DNA from: Actinomycetota bacterium
GTDB lineage: Bacteria > Actinomycetota > Actinomycetes > Actinomycetales > Microbacteriaceae
Reading direction: 5' to 3'
NCBI GenBank assembly: GCA_020160915.1
Contig: JAIUPK010000001.1
Span: 279,645 to 343,644, forward strand
DNA length: 64,000 bases
Below are positions 34,958 to 43,241 of the stretch, in pieces; position 1 is the first letter of the stretch, and each line of letters starts with the position of its first letter. A program made the position numbers and the translations under genes. The notes below the pieces were generated by a model, which made no database searches, was not told where the DNA came from, and saw nothing but the letters and a program-made list of their open reading frames with translations.

Positions 34958-35346
34958 TGCTCCACCACTGCCCGCGCCACGCCCGCCCGCGCCGCGGCCG
35001 CGGCGAGTCCCTCGTCAAGCGTCATGACACTGGCGGAGTGACCGATCGCCGCGTGCAGGACTACGGCATCGGGCATCCGTATGCCGTAGGCGCTTCGCAC
35101 GCGTGCTATCTCCGCCGCATCGGTGGGGGCCAGCGGGAGGATTCGCACGCCGATCCGCGTGACAGCGGCGAGTGCTGCATCCTGCACGCCCGCTGCAGTC
35201 GGATGCACGAGTGCCTCGGCGAGGGTGAGCACGGGGCAGGCGAAACCGTCGAACGAGTTCGACTCGAGCAGGTCGACGCACAGCCCGTGATGCACATCCC
35301 GATCATCGAGGAAGGCGATGATGACGTTCGCGTCGAGGACGATCAC
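34954..35346 (-). CDS. PIN-domain toxin, VapC-like
   Basis: 130 residues. Acidic residues of the PIN ribonuclease site are visible: Asp in IVLDANVIIAF (residue 5), Glu in LTLAEALVHP near 44, and Asp in GIRMPDAVVLHAA near 93 and MTLDEGL near 111. VapC toxins cleave tRNA or rRNA. The GTG at 35346 overlaps the antitoxin stop (GTGA), supporting coupled translation; a GTG nine bases upstream is the alternative. The pair lies in the segment bounded by direct repeats. Confidence 0.85.
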   Translation of the reverse strand: MIVLDANVIIAFLDDRDVHHGLCVDLLESNSFDGFACPVLTLAEALVHPTAAGVQDAALAAVTRIGVRILPLAPTDAAEIARVRSAYGIRMPDAVVLHAAIGHSASVMTLDEGLAAAAARAGVARAVVEQ

Positions 35347-35591
35347 TCGGGCCACTCGGCGCGCAGGGCTGACGCGGCATTCGTCGGGTACACGCCGCTC
35401 ACCGCGCCGGCGGATGCCCGCACGACCGCCCGACGATCGACCGCCACCGCGCTGTGGCCAGCCTCGACCAGTCGGCGCAACAACTCCGCTCGGTCGTGCC
35501 GCAGGTCGGGCCACACCAGGGCCGCATCGTCGAGAGCCGCGGCGATTGCCGGGGTCTCGGTGATGCTGTGGCGAGCGCGGACGGTGGGCAC
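35343..35591 (-). CDS. VapB-like antitoxin
   Basis: 82 residues, GTG start, placed directly upstream of the PIN toxin with a 4-nt overlap. The N-terminus (ARHSITETPAIAAALDDAA) and helical segment AELLRRLVEAG resemble ribbon-helix-helix or short DNA-binding antitoxins, but the family is not certain. A TACACT element 6 nt before the GTG indicates a leaderless start. The region upstream carries two 13-bp direct repeats that could be its own binding sites. The longer frame from 35615 would read through that promoter and is less likely. Confidence 0.75.
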   Translation of the reverse strand: MPTVRARHSITETPAIAAALDDAALVWPDLRHDRAELLRRLVEAGHSAVAVDRRAVVRASAGAVSGVYPTNAASALRAEWPE

Positions 35592-35596
35592 GACCG

Positions 35597-35628
35597 AAGT
35601 GTAGCACCGCCGCACAAGTGCAGCACCG
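35597..35628 (-). promoter_or_regulatory. Promoter and tandem operator of the vapBC pair
   Basis: Minus-strand TACACT (35598-35603) lies 6 nt before the GTG start. Two direct repeats AAGTG(T/C)AGCACCG occupy 35597-35609 and 35616-35628 on the plus strand, 19 bp apart and overlapping the -10 element. This is a typical layout for autorepression by an antitoxin complex. Confidence 0.55.
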
Positions 35629-35630
35629 AG

Positions 35631-35648
35631 CTCAGGCGGTAAGGCCTA
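35631..35648. repeat. Right copy of 18-bp direct repeat bounding an inserted segment
   Basis: An exact copy of CTCAGGCGGTAAGGCCTA at 34022-34039. It encodes the last residues and stop of the ferritin-like gene on the minus strand. Confidence 0.85.
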
Positions 35649-36348
35649 GCCCGTCCATGCGCCGCGTGTGTGCGGCGATCAGTTCGGTGAACACCGGCTC
35701 GACCCGGGCCTCGTCCGACTGGTGGTTCTCGGTGAAGGTGAGGGCCGAGCGCGCGACGAGCATCGTGTCGCCGACCAGTCGCCGACCCCACATGGCGAGG
35801 CGGGATGCCAGCCGAGGGTTGGCATCGATGGCCTGCTGCAGTTGCTGGGCGAGAATGTCCTCGGCCGAGGTCGACTGGTAGATGTCGGTGATGCGCTTGG
35901 CCGCATCTGCTGGCAGGCCCGCCGCCAACCGCACGAAGAAGTCGTCGAGGAAGCCAGCGCACAGGTAGCAGGTCATCAGGGTCTCGAACCAGTCGGCGCC
36001 GTGAGTCCAGCGCTCGAACTGGTCGACCTCGGCGGTGTACGGCTCCATCGCCTCGGCGACCGAACCCCCCGCACGCACGATCTCGTCGGCGAGCGCCCGA
36101 TGCTTCGCGATCGACAGCTCTGCTGCACGACCGATCGCTGCCTTTGCCGCCGTCGTCGGGGCGGCGGAGATCGCCCGGGACAGGTTCTCGAAGAGCGTCA
36201 ACTGCACGTATGCGGCCCGGCCGAGGAACTCCGTGAGCGGGGGTGTGAACTCGACGAGGTCGACCTTGGTGGTGACGATGTCCTCAGAACGAGACCGGAG
36301 TCGAGGTACCTCGATGCGCCGGGATGCACGCGAGAACCAGTTAGCCAC
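35632..36348 (-). CDS. Ferritin-like fold protein
   Basis: 238 residues, largely helical. Helices such as FLGRAAYVQLTLFENLSRA (about 41-59) and ADWFETLMTCYLCAGFLDDFF (in parts, about 118-138) match the actinobacterial ferritin-like family found next to DEAD-box helicase genes (mycobacterial Rv3210c). Related proteins include tRNA hydroxylase MiaE, but a full set of diiron ligands is not obvious to me. It is divergent from the DEAD-box gene. The stop codon lies inside the right direct repeat. Confidence 0.82.
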   Translation of the reverse strand: MANWFSRASRRIEVPRLRSRSEDIVTTKVDLVEFTPPLTEFLGRAAYVQLTLFENLSRAISAAPTTAAKAAIGRAAELSIAKHRALADEIVRAGGSVAEAMEPYTAEVDQFERWTHGADWFETLMTCYLCAGFLDDFFVRLAAGLPADAAKRITDIYQSTSAEDILAQQLQQAIDANPRLASRLAMWGRRLVGDTMLVARSALTFTENHQSDEARVEPVFTELIAAHTRRMDGLGLTA

Positions 36349-36405
36349 GGGGCAAGCTTACGGGAGGCTCGATGCGCCTGCGGGGAAACCGCCGCCGCGA
36401 CCGGC

Positions 36406-36411
36406 TAAACT
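36406..36411 (+). promoter_or_regulatory. Probable -10 element of the DEAD-box helicase transcript
   Basis: TAAACT lies 6 nt before the ATG of the 29-codon leader frame at 36418. Transcription would therefore start at that ATG, leaving an 86-nt leader before the helicase GTG. Confidence 0.5.
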
Positions 36412-36417
36412 GTGCAC

Positions 36418-36507
36418 ATGCCCTCCGTTCTGGCGAGGGCTCTGCGCCCCAGGAAACAAGCGGGCGTACTCACGCACCTCTTTCCGTTAGGGCATACATC
36501 ACTGTGA
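36418..36507 (+). CDS. Leaderless 29-residue upstream reading frame coupled to the helicase gene
   Basis: ATG at 36418 opens a 29-residue frame (begins MPSVLARALRPRK, ends LFPLGHTSL) whose TGA at 36505-36507 overlaps the helicase start GTG at 36504. The promoter hexamer 6 nt upstream would make the ATG the 5' end of the message. This is the arrangement of a leader peptide whose translation delivers ribosomes to the downstream start. The peptide is basic and has no recognised family. Its ends ATGCCCT and AGGGCAT can also pair, so a structured leader is an alternative. Confidence 0.5.
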   Translation: MPSVLARALRPRKQAGVLTHLFPLGHTSL

Positions 36508-37934
36508 CATTCGCAGATCTGGGCATCGAACAAGACATGGTCGACGCTCTCGCGACCAAGGGCATCATCGAGCCCTTCCCCATCCAGGAGCAGACCATCC
36601 CCATGGGCCTCTCCGGCCAGGACATCATCGGCCAGGCCAAGACCGGCACGGGCAAGACCCTCGGCTTCGGGCTGCCCCTGCTGCAGTCGCTCGGCACGGA
36701 TCCCGAGCCCGGCGTGAAGGCCCTCGTGGTGGTTCCCACCCGGGAGCTGTGCGTGCAGGTTGCCGAGGACCTCGTGCTCGCGGCATCCAATCGCAGCACC
36801 AAGATCGCCGCGATCTATGGCGGCAAGGCCTACGAGGGGCAGGTCGAGGAGCTCAAGGCCGGCGCGCAGGTCGTCGTCGGTACGCCCGGTCGCCTGCTCG
36901 ACCTTGCGAGCCAGCGCCTGCTGAGCCTCAAGGACGTCAAGGTCATGGTTCTCGACGAGGCCGACAAGATGCTCGACCTCGGGTTCCTGAGCGACATCGA
37001 GAAGTTGTTCTCGCAGACCAGCCCCACCCGCCACACCATGCTGTTCTCGGCGACGATGCCCGGCCCGATCGTGGCTCTGGCCCGCCGCTTCATGAACCGG
37101 CCGATCCACATCCGTGCGACCGACCCCGACGAGGGTCTGACGCAGGCCAACATCAAGCACATCGTCTACCGCGCCCACAACCTGGACAAGGACGAGGTCA
37201 TTGCGCGCATCCTTCAGTCCGAGGGTCGCGGCAAGACCGTCGTGTTCACGCGCACCAAGCGCGCAGCCGCCAAGCTCGTCGAGGAGCTCAACGACCGCGG
37301 ATTCAACGCCGCCGCCGTGCACGGTGACCTCAACCAGGAGCAGCGCGAGCGCGCCATGGCCGCCTTCAAGGCCGGCAAGAAAGACATCCTCATCGCCACG
37401 GATGTCGCGGCTCGCGGCATCGACGTCAACGATGTGACCCACGTCATCAACCACACCATCCCCGACGATCACGACACCTACCTGCACCGCGCGGGCCGCA
37501 CGGGACGCGCGGGCAAGACCGGCATCGCGGTCACGTTCGTCGACTGGGACGACATGCACAAGTGGTCGCTGATCAACCGGGCGCTCGACATGGGCATCCC
37601 GGAGCCGACCGAGACGTACTCGTCGAGTCCGCACCTGTTCACCGATCTCGACATCCCCGAGGGCACGAAGGGCCGCTTGCCTGGTACCCACTCGACCAAG
37701 GTCGTGGCACCGCCCGCTGGCCGCGATGGTGGCGGGCGTGGCGGTCGCGATGGCGGACGCGGCGGTCAGTCGCGTCAGGGTGGCCAGTCGCGCGAGGGCG
37801 GCCAGTCGCGGCCCAGCACCTCGCAGTCCGCGGACGGTTCGACCGAACCGCGGGCCGAAGGCTCGCGCCCGCCGCGCTCGCGCAACCGCACGCGCACGCG
37901 CACGCGTCGACCGGGTACTCCGCCGGCGGCCTAG
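36504..37934 (+). CDS. DEAD-box ATP-dependent RNA helicase
   Basis: 476 residues. All core motifs are visible: Q motif FADLGI...PFPIQEQTIP, AKTGTGKT near 50-57, PTREL, TPGRLLDL, VLDEADKMLD, SATMPG, ARGIDV and HRAGRTGRAG near 330. The tail from about 400 is Gly/Arg/Gln/Ser-rich with repeated GGQSR-like units and a basic end, suited to RNA binding. It is the RhlE/CsdA-type helicase of the conserved actinobacterial locus. GTG at 36504 is inferred from the family start and from the overlap with the leader frame. Confidence 0.93.
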   Translation: MTFADLGIEQDMVDALATKGIIEPFPIQEQTIPMGLSGQDIIGQAKTGTGKTLGFGLPLLQSLGTDPEPGVKALVVVPTRELCVQVAEDLVLAASNRSTKIAAIYGGKAYEGQVEELKAGAQVVVGTPGRLLDLASQRLLSLKDVKVMVLDEADKMLDLGFLSDIEKLFSQTSPTRHTMLFSATMPGPIVALARRFMNRPIHIRATDPDEGLTQANIKHIVYRAHNLDKDEVIARILQSEGRGKTVVFTRTKRAAAKLVEELNDRGFNAAAVHGDLNQEQRERAMAAFKAGKKDILIATDVAARGIDVNDVTHVINHTIPDDHDTYLHRAGRTGRAGKTGIAVTFVDWDDMHKWSLINRALDMGIPEPTETYSSSPHLFTDLDIPEGTKGRLPGTHSTKVVAPPAGRDGGGRGGRDGGRGGQSRQGGQSREGGQSRPSTSQSADGSTEPRAEGSRPPRSRNRTRTRTRRPGTPPAA

Positions 37935-38013
37935 ACCACGCAATCGAGCCGACCCAACTCGGGTGAACTCGGCCGCGTGACATCGGAACCCGGCGAGCGC
38001 CATACTTGCCTAC

Positions 38014-38481
38014 ATGAGCAATACTTCCGATGCCTTGATACTGTCCCGGCCACTGTACGGCGCTAACTTTGGTCAGGCGGTGGGCCGCTTCTTCAGGAAG
38101 TACGCGACCTTCACCGGACGCGCGAGCCGCAGCGAGTTCTGGTGGGTCAGACTGTTCCTGGTAGTGCTCTCGGTGGTGGTAGCCCTACCTGCATCCCTCA
38201 TCGTCGGGTTGACCTCCGAACGCCGCTTCAACGGCACACTCGTGTACAGCCCAGTCGGCATCGCCGCCACCGTTGTGGCGATACTCATTGCTGTCGCGCT
38301 GCTCATACCGGAGGTCGCGCTGACCGTGCGTCGACTGCACGACGCGAACTACTCGGGCTGGTACTACCTGCTCGGCCTCGTGCCGTCGGTCGGCGGGATC
38401 ATCATCCTGATCCTGACCCTGTCGTCCTCCCGACCCGAGGGAGTTCGGTTCGACAAAGAAAGAGCAACTGCGCCGTTGTGA
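38014..38481 (+). CDS. DUF805 membrane protein
   Basis: 155 residues. The DUF805 pattern is clear: FTGRASRSEFWWVRLF near 31-46 and VRRLHDANYSGWYYLLGLVPSVGGII (in parts) near 105-130, with about four hydrophobic helices. The family is widespread in bacterial membranes and of unknown function. A short RFDKERATAPL tail follows. It stands alone between the helicase gene and two lipoprotein genes. Confidence 0.88.
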   Translation: MSNTSDALILSRPLYGANFGQAVGRFFRKYATFTGRASRSEFWWVRLFLVVLSVVVALPASLIVGLTSERRFNGTLVYSPVGIAATVVAILIAVALLIPEVALTVRRLHDANYSGWYYLLGLVPSVGGIIILILTLSSSRPEGVRFDKERATAPL

Positions 38482-38543
38482 GTTGTCAACCCGCCTTGGG
38501 CTCACACTCGTCGTGATGGCACAGTGACTTCAGGGAGGCCCCA

Positions 38544-39131
38544 ATGATCCACGTGAGTCGCACACCCCGGGTGGCGGCCGCGCTGGCCGCCGTGGCGTTG
38601 CTGGCCGGCTGCTCTGCCGCGTCTAGCGACACCGCGCCGGACCCCGATGCTGTCGACCCAGTACCCCCGGCGATAGACGACGTGAGTGATTGCCTCACGG
38701 GAGCGCCGTGGTCGCTGAACCTGTCCGACTACGCCGACCAGGCGCAGACCTACATGGTCGGTCTCGGTATCCCCATCAGCGAGTTCTCGATGTCGGGCAG
38801 CCAGACCGTGCAGTTCACCGATGGCGGGCTGATGTCGGTGCTCACTGACGTGACCTCGGCGGGCACCCTCGATGTGCCCGGGGTCGGACCATTCCCTCTC
38901 AACGTGCACTCCGATCTCGGCGGAAGCGGCGACTGGTCCCTCGACGACTCGGGCATGATGACGATTCAGAACTGGGCGTCGCTGGGCTCATCTGAAGCCG
39001 ATCCCACCACGGGTGCGGAAGTTCCCGTACTCGACTTCAGCACCATCGACGCCGTCGGCGTGACCTGCCAGCCAGGCCTGCTGTCGCTGACGGCACCGGA
39101 CTCACCGTTCGTGCCCCTGTTCACCCGCTGA
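38544..39131 (+). CDS. Putative lipoprotein, paralogue of the next gene
   Basis: 195 residues. Signal peptide with lipobox LLAGC near 19-23, so the mature protein would be lipid-anchored outside the membrane. A Pro/Asp-rich linker precedes a beta-rich domain containing WSLNLSDYADQ and SGSQTVQFTDGGLMSVLTDV (in parts). No known family was recognised. The domain aligns by eye with the neighbour at 39235-39810, including a paired Cys near the start of the domain (DDVSDC) and one near the end (GVTCQPG). Confidence 0.75.
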   Translation: MIHVSRTPRVAAALAAVALLAGCSAASSDTAPDPDAVDPVPPAIDDVSDCLTGAPWSLNLSDYADQAQTYMVGLGIPISEFSMSGSQTVQFTDGGLMSVLTDVTSAGTLDVPGVGPFPLNVHSDLGGSGDWSLDDSGMMTIQNWASLGSSEADPTTGAEVPVLDFSTIDAVGVTCQPGLLSLTAPDSPFVPLFTR

Positions 39132-39234
39132 CGCACGAGCCTTCGCCCGCGAATTGTGGCGAGCTCGCGCCCTGTGAGCAAACGACTCGAACGGGGGCTT
39201 GTCCGGCGCGCTGGGAAACTGGGATAAAGCTCTC

Positions 39235-39810
39235 ATGACGACATCCCCATCGAGCGGGCTAGCCGCCCTGGCTCTGGCGACAGTGTTTCTTGCGGGGTGC
39301 AGCGCCACTGCGCCAGCGACCCCACCTGATCCAGCCGGAAGCGCGGGCGGCAATTCACCCGCCGAGCCCTGCATCGTCGGCGTGTGGGATCTCGATGTCG
39401 GAGACTACGAAGCGCAGTCGATCCTCTACATCAACTCGCTCGCGGTACCGATGGAGGACTTCACCCTCACCGGCAGCCAGACACTCAGCGTGACCGCCGA
39501 TGGTCTCTTCCGACTCGACACCAACATCACCACCGCAGGAAACATGGTCATCGACTCCTACATGCGGGCGTACACGACGACTACAACCGGGCTCTCCACC
39601 GCGGAGTGGAGCCCTGGCGAGAGCGGGACCATCGAACTGGCTGATTGGGTGGACGATCTGGAGACCACGGGCGATGCCCCGGAGGACAGTGGTCTCGGCG
39701 GCGGCGTCGGGTTCGGAAGCATCCCGACGGTGAACATGACCTGCGAGGGAGATGGACTGACTCTGAGCGGCCTCGACCTCCCGCTGGACTCACATTGGAC
39801 CCGTCAGTAA
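39235..39810 (+). CDS. Putative lipoprotein, paralogue of the previous gene
   Basis: 191 residues from ATG at 39235. Lipobox LAGC near 20-23, then the same layout as the upstream gene: a first Cys in AEPCIVGVWDLDVGDYEAQ, a central SGSQT-like SLTGSQTLSV-type motif (LTGSQTLSVTADGLF) and a second Cys in VNMTCEGDG. The two proteins are clearly homologous but diverged, implying an old tandem duplication. Function unknown; a surface binding domain is possible. An in-frame upstream start at 39199 would spoil the signal peptide. Confidence 0.75.
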   Translation: MTTSPSSGLAALALATVFLAGCSATAPATPPDPAGSAGGNSPAEPCIVGVWDLDVGDYEAQSILYINSLAVPMEDFTLTGSQTLSVTADGLFRLDTNITTAGNMVIDSYMRAYTTTTTGLSTAEWSPGESGTIELADWVDDLETTGDAPEDSGLGGGVGFGSIPTVNMTCEGDGLTLSGLDLPLDSHWTRQ

Positions 39811-39824
39811 CCCGAAGATCCTGC

Positions 39825-40679
39825 TCAGCCCACGAACGGCGCCGAGCCTGTGCCGCGCGCGACCAGCTTCGCGAGTACCTCGGGGCTCGTCGTGTTCTCG
39901 GCGAGCCGGTTCGGCTTGCCCTCGCCGTGGTAGTCGCTGGATCCGGTGAGCTCGAGGCCGAACTTCTTCGCCAGTGTCCGCAGCCGCACCTTGCCCTCGA
40001 CGGTGTTGTCGCGGTGATCGAGTTCCAGGCCGAACAGGCCCACATCGACGAGTTGGCGGATGACAGTGTCATCCATGGGCCGGTACTTGTTGCTGGTGAC
40101 CGGATGCGCCAGCACGGCCACCCCGCCGGCCGCGACAATCGTGCGCACCCCTTCGACGGGCGACGGCGCGTAGTACTTCACGTAGTAGCCGCCGCGCCAG
40201 TGCAGGATCGACTCGAACGCCGCCGTGCGGTTGGGCACGAAGCCCTTGCGCACGAGCGCGTCGGCGATGTGGGGGCGACCGAGGGTCGTGCCGTCTGACG
40301 ACTCGGCGAGCACGTCGTCCCAGGTGAGGTCGTAGTCGGCCGCGATGCGCTCGACGATCTGCTCGGCCCGGTGCAGGCGGCCGTCGCGAATGCGGGCCGT
40401 TTCTGCGACGATGTCGCCGTTGTTGGGGTCGAAGAGGTAGGCCAGCACGTGCACGCTCGCCGGCCCCCAGTTGGTGCTGAGCTCCATGCCCGGGATGACC
40501 GTGAGCCCGGTTCCCGCGGCAGCCGCGAACGCTTCGTGCCAGCCTGCAGTGGAGTCGTGATCGGTCAGCGCGACGGTTCCCAGACCCGCCTCCACGGCGG
40601 CGCGCACCAGCTGCGTCGGCGTCTCGGTGCCGTCCGAAACCGAACTGTGCGTGTGCAGGTCGATCGGGCCGTCGGACAT
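39825..40679 (-). CDS. PHP-domain phosphoesterase
   Basis: 284 residues. Motifs: DLHTHSSVSDG near 7-17, LTDHDSTAGW near 38-47, GMELST near 66, HIADALVRKGF, VLAHPVTSN near 190 and SSDYHGEGKPN near 253. This is the RNase AM/YciV-like subgroup of PHP enzymes, which hydrolyse 3',5'-nucleoside bisphosphates or trim RNA 5' ends in other bacteria. The ATG follows GAGGG. Only 32 bp separate it from the divergent nuclease-like gene, so both promoters overlap. Confidence 0.88.
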   Translation of the reverse strand: MSDGPIDLHTHSSVSDGTETPTQLVRAAVEAGLGTVALTDHDSTAGWHEAFAAAAGTGLTVIPGMELSTNWGPASVHVLAYLFDPNNGDIVAETARIRDGRLHRAEQIVERIAADYDLTWDDVLAESSDGTTLGRPHIADALVRKGFVPNRTAAFESILHWRGGYYVKYYAPSPVEGVRTIVAAGGVAVLAHPVTSNKYRPMDDTVIRQLVDVGLFGLELDHRDNTVEGKVRLRTLAKKFGLELTGSSDYHGEGKPNRLAENTTSPEVLAKLVARGTGSAPFVG

Positions 40680-40711
40680 CCCTCAAGACTATTGGTCTAA
40701 ACTTCGGCAGG

Positions 40712-41725
40712 ATGTTTGCCCGCCTGCTGCCCGCCCTCGTGACCGTGGGCATCGCCATCACCACTCTGGTGCTCGCCTGGCCCCAACTGTTCGGCGTCGC
40801 GCGCGCGCCGGTCGTCGCTCAGGTCGTCGCGCTGCGAGGGCTGGGCATCGTCGTCGCCCTCGTGCTCGTCGTCACGTTCACCCTGTTCGCGCTGCTGGCG
40901 CCGGCCGCCCGCCGCTTTCTGGCGTCACTTGCCGTTGTGCTGCTCGCGTTCTGTGCGATCAACGCCGCGGTGCTGGCGACGCGCGGATTCGGCAACATGG
41001 CCTTCGAAACGGCGAACGATGCGACGGTCACGGTGCTCTCGTGGAACACCCTCGGGGATGCTCCGGGGTCGGCGGTGATCGCCGGCCTCGCGCTCGAGTC
41101 CGGGGCCGACGTGGTGGCCCTGCCGGAGACGACGCGGGCCACGGGTGAGGAGGTCGCTGCGCTCATGGCTGAGGCCGGGCATCCGATGCAGGTTCTGACG
41201 GTCGCGTACGACGAGGTCTCGAAGGCCCGCTCGACGACCCTGCTGATCGGCAACGATTTGGGCGACTATGACGTGGATGACACGGTGCCCACCACCGCCC
41301 AGCTGCCGTCGATCCTCGCGACACCGGCAGATGGCTCGGGTCCGACGATCATCGCCGTGCACACGCTCGCCCCCATCCCGCCGATGATGGCCGCGTGGGA
41401 GAGCGACCTGCGGTGGGCGGCGTCGGCCTGCTCGGGCGACAACGTGATCATGGCGGGCGACTTCAACGCGACGCTCGACCACTTCGGCGGGCTGCTGCAC
41501 GCCGAAGGGGCAACCCTGGGCAACTGCGCCGACGCCGCTCTCGCCACCGACAACGCCGCCGTCGGCACCTGGCCGACGATGCTGCCCGCGCTTATCGGTG
41601 CGCCCATCGACCACGTTCTGGCGACACCGAACTGGCGCGTCAGCGGCATGCGGGTGATCGCCTCGCACGACGGCTACGGAAGCGACCACCGGCCGATCCT
41701 CGTGCAGTTGTCGCCCGCGGGGTGA
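40712..41725 (+). CDS. Endonuclease/exonuclease/phosphatase-fold membrane protein
   Basis: 337 residues. Three hydrophobic helices at about 5-85, then an EEP domain with LSWNTLG near 109, LPETTR near 136, MAGDFNATLDHFG near 248 and the terminal YGSDHRPILVQL near 322. The Mg-dependent phosphodiesterase or phosphatase site therefore looks complete and would face outward if the helices are a normal anchor. Substrates in this group range from DNA to lipid headgroups. Related actinobacterial proteins are common and uncharacterised. It is followed 10 bp later by the aminopeptidase gene. Confidence 0.86.
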   Translation: MFARLLPALVTVGIAITTLVLAWPQLFGVARAPVVAQVVALRGLGIVVALVLVVTFTLFALLAPAARRFLASLAVVLLAFCAINAAVLATRGFGNMAFETANDATVTVLSWNTLGDAPGSAVIAGLALESGADVVALPETTRATGEEVAALMAEAGHPMQVLTVAYDEVSKARSTTLLIGNDLGDYDVDDTVPTTAQLPSILATPADGSGPTIIAVHTLAPIPPMMAAWESDLRWAASACSGDNVIMAGDFNATLDHFGGLLHAEGATLGNCADAALATDNAAVGTWPTMLPALIGAPIDHVLATPNWRVSGMRVIASHDGYGSDHRPILVQLSPAG

Positions 41726-41735
41726 GAATGGTGTC

Positions 41736-43220
41736 ATGGCAGAATCCACGACTCCGGCCCCCCGCGCGACCTCGAACCGCTCCACCACCCCGGTGAGCGA
41801 GACCTTCGCGCAGTACATCGCCTCGCAGTGGGCGGAGCGGCCGGATGTGCTGCCCTCGCCCCGCGAGCAGGCGTCCTACGCCGCAGAGCGCCGTTCGCGC
41901 ATCTCGGCGATGCATCCGGGCAAGCGCCTCGTCGTCCCGGCGGGCGGGGCCAAGACCCGCTCGAATGACACGGACTACGCGTATCGCGCACACTCCGCCT
42001 TCGCGTGGCTCACCGGGTGGGGCTCCGACTCGGTCGCCGGCAGCGTGCTTGTGCTGGAGCCGACTGCCGACGGCCACGACGCCACCCTCTACTTCCGTGA
42101 GGCGGCCGGCCGCGACACCGACGAGTTCTACGCCAACCCCGAGATCGGCGAGTTCTGGACCGGCCCGCGCCCCTCGCTCGAGCACGTCGCCGCCGACCTG
42201 GGGCTCACCACTCGCACCCTCGCTGCGCTCAGCGATGTGCTCGACGCGACGGATGCCGCGACCCTCGTCGTGCGCGACGCCGACCGCGACCTGACCGACC
42301 AGATCGACGGCCGCCGCCTGGTCACTGCCGAGTCGGCGGACACCGAGACTCTCGACACCTCCGGCGACGCCGAACTCGCGCGCGACCTCAGTGAGCTGCG
42401 CCTCGTCAAGGACGAGTTCGAGCTCGCCGAGATGCGCGCCGCGGTCGCCGCCACCAAGCTCGGCTTCGACGACGTGATCGGCGACCTGTCCACGATCGTC
42501 GCGCACGAGCGCGGGGAGCGCCTCGTCGAGGGCACGTTCAACCGGCGTGCGCGGGCCGAGGGCAACACCGTGGGTTACGACACGATCGCGGCATCCGGAC
42601 CGCACGCCTGCATTCTGCACTGGACCCGCAACGACGGCCCCGTCGTGCCGGGTGACCTGATCCTCATCGACGCGGGAATCGAACTCGACAGCTACTACAC
42701 CGCCGACATCACCCGCACGCTGCCCGTCAGCGGCACCTTCTCGCCCGTGCAGCGCCGCGTCTACGAGGCTGTGCGCGAAGCAGCGGATGCCGCGTTCGCG
42801 ATCGTCCGGCCCGGCATCAAGTTCCGCGAGATCCACGCCGCCGCCATGCAGGTCATCGCGGCGCGCACCGCCGAGTGGGGACTGCTGCCGGTCACCGCCG
42901 AGGAATCGCTCGAGCCCGACCACCAGTACCACCGCCGCTACATGGTGCACGGCACCAGCCATCACCTGGGTCTCGACGTGCACGACTGCGCTGCGGCCCG
43001 GCGCGAGCTCTACCTCGACGGCACCCTCGAGCCGGGCATGGTGTTCACGATCGAGCCCGGGCTCTACTTCCAGCCCGACGACCTGAGCGTTCCCGAGGAG
43101 TACCGCGGCATCGGCGTGCGCATCGAGGACAACATCCTCGTGACCGCAACCGGCGCGGAGAACCTGTCGATCGGCATCCCGCGCACCGCGGACGACGTGG
43201 AGGCGTGGCTCTCGCGGTAG
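41736..43220 (+). CDS. pepP: Xaa-Pro aminopeptidase (M24B)
   Basis: 494 residues, the size of aminopeptidase P. N-terminal creatinase-type domain, then the pita-bread catalytic domain. Metal ligands are visible: Asp in LILIDAGIELDSYYTADITRT (in parts, two Asp), His in GTSHHLGLDVHD near 408, Glu in FTIEPGLYF and Glu in GVRIEDNILVT. It releases N-terminal residues next to proline using Mn2+. The ATG is only 10 bp from the upstream stop, so the two genes probably share a transcript. Confidence 0.94.
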   Translation: MAESTTPAPRATSNRSTTPVSETFAQYIASQWAERPDVLPSPREQASYAAERRSRISAMHPGKRLVVPAGGAKTRSNDTDYAYRAHSAFAWLTGWGSDSVAGSVLVLEPTADGHDATLYFREAAGRDTDEFYANPEIGEFWTGPRPSLEHVAADLGLTTRTLAALSDVLDATDAATLVVRDADRDLTDQIDGRRLVTAESADTETLDTSGDAELARDLSELRLVKDEFELAEMRAAVAATKLGFDDVIGDLSTIVAHERGERLVEGTFNRRARAEGNTVGYDTIAASGPHACILHWTRNDGPVVPGDLILIDAGIELDSYYTADITRTLPVSGTFSPVQRRVYEAVREAADAAFAIVRPGIKFREIHAAAMQVIAARTAEWGLLPVTAEESLEPDHQYHRRYMVHGTSHHLGLDVHDCAAARRELYLDGTLEPGMVFTIEPGLYFQPDDLSVPEEYRGIGVRIEDNILVTATGAENLSIGIPRTADDVEAWLSR

Positions 43221-43241
43221 CTACTGCCCGTCGCCAGGATT

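Noticed and set aside
37715-37930. Separate Arg/Gly-rich small gene at the end of the helicase
   Set aside because: It is the in-frame RGG-like tail of the DEAD-box helicase, a common feature of the family.
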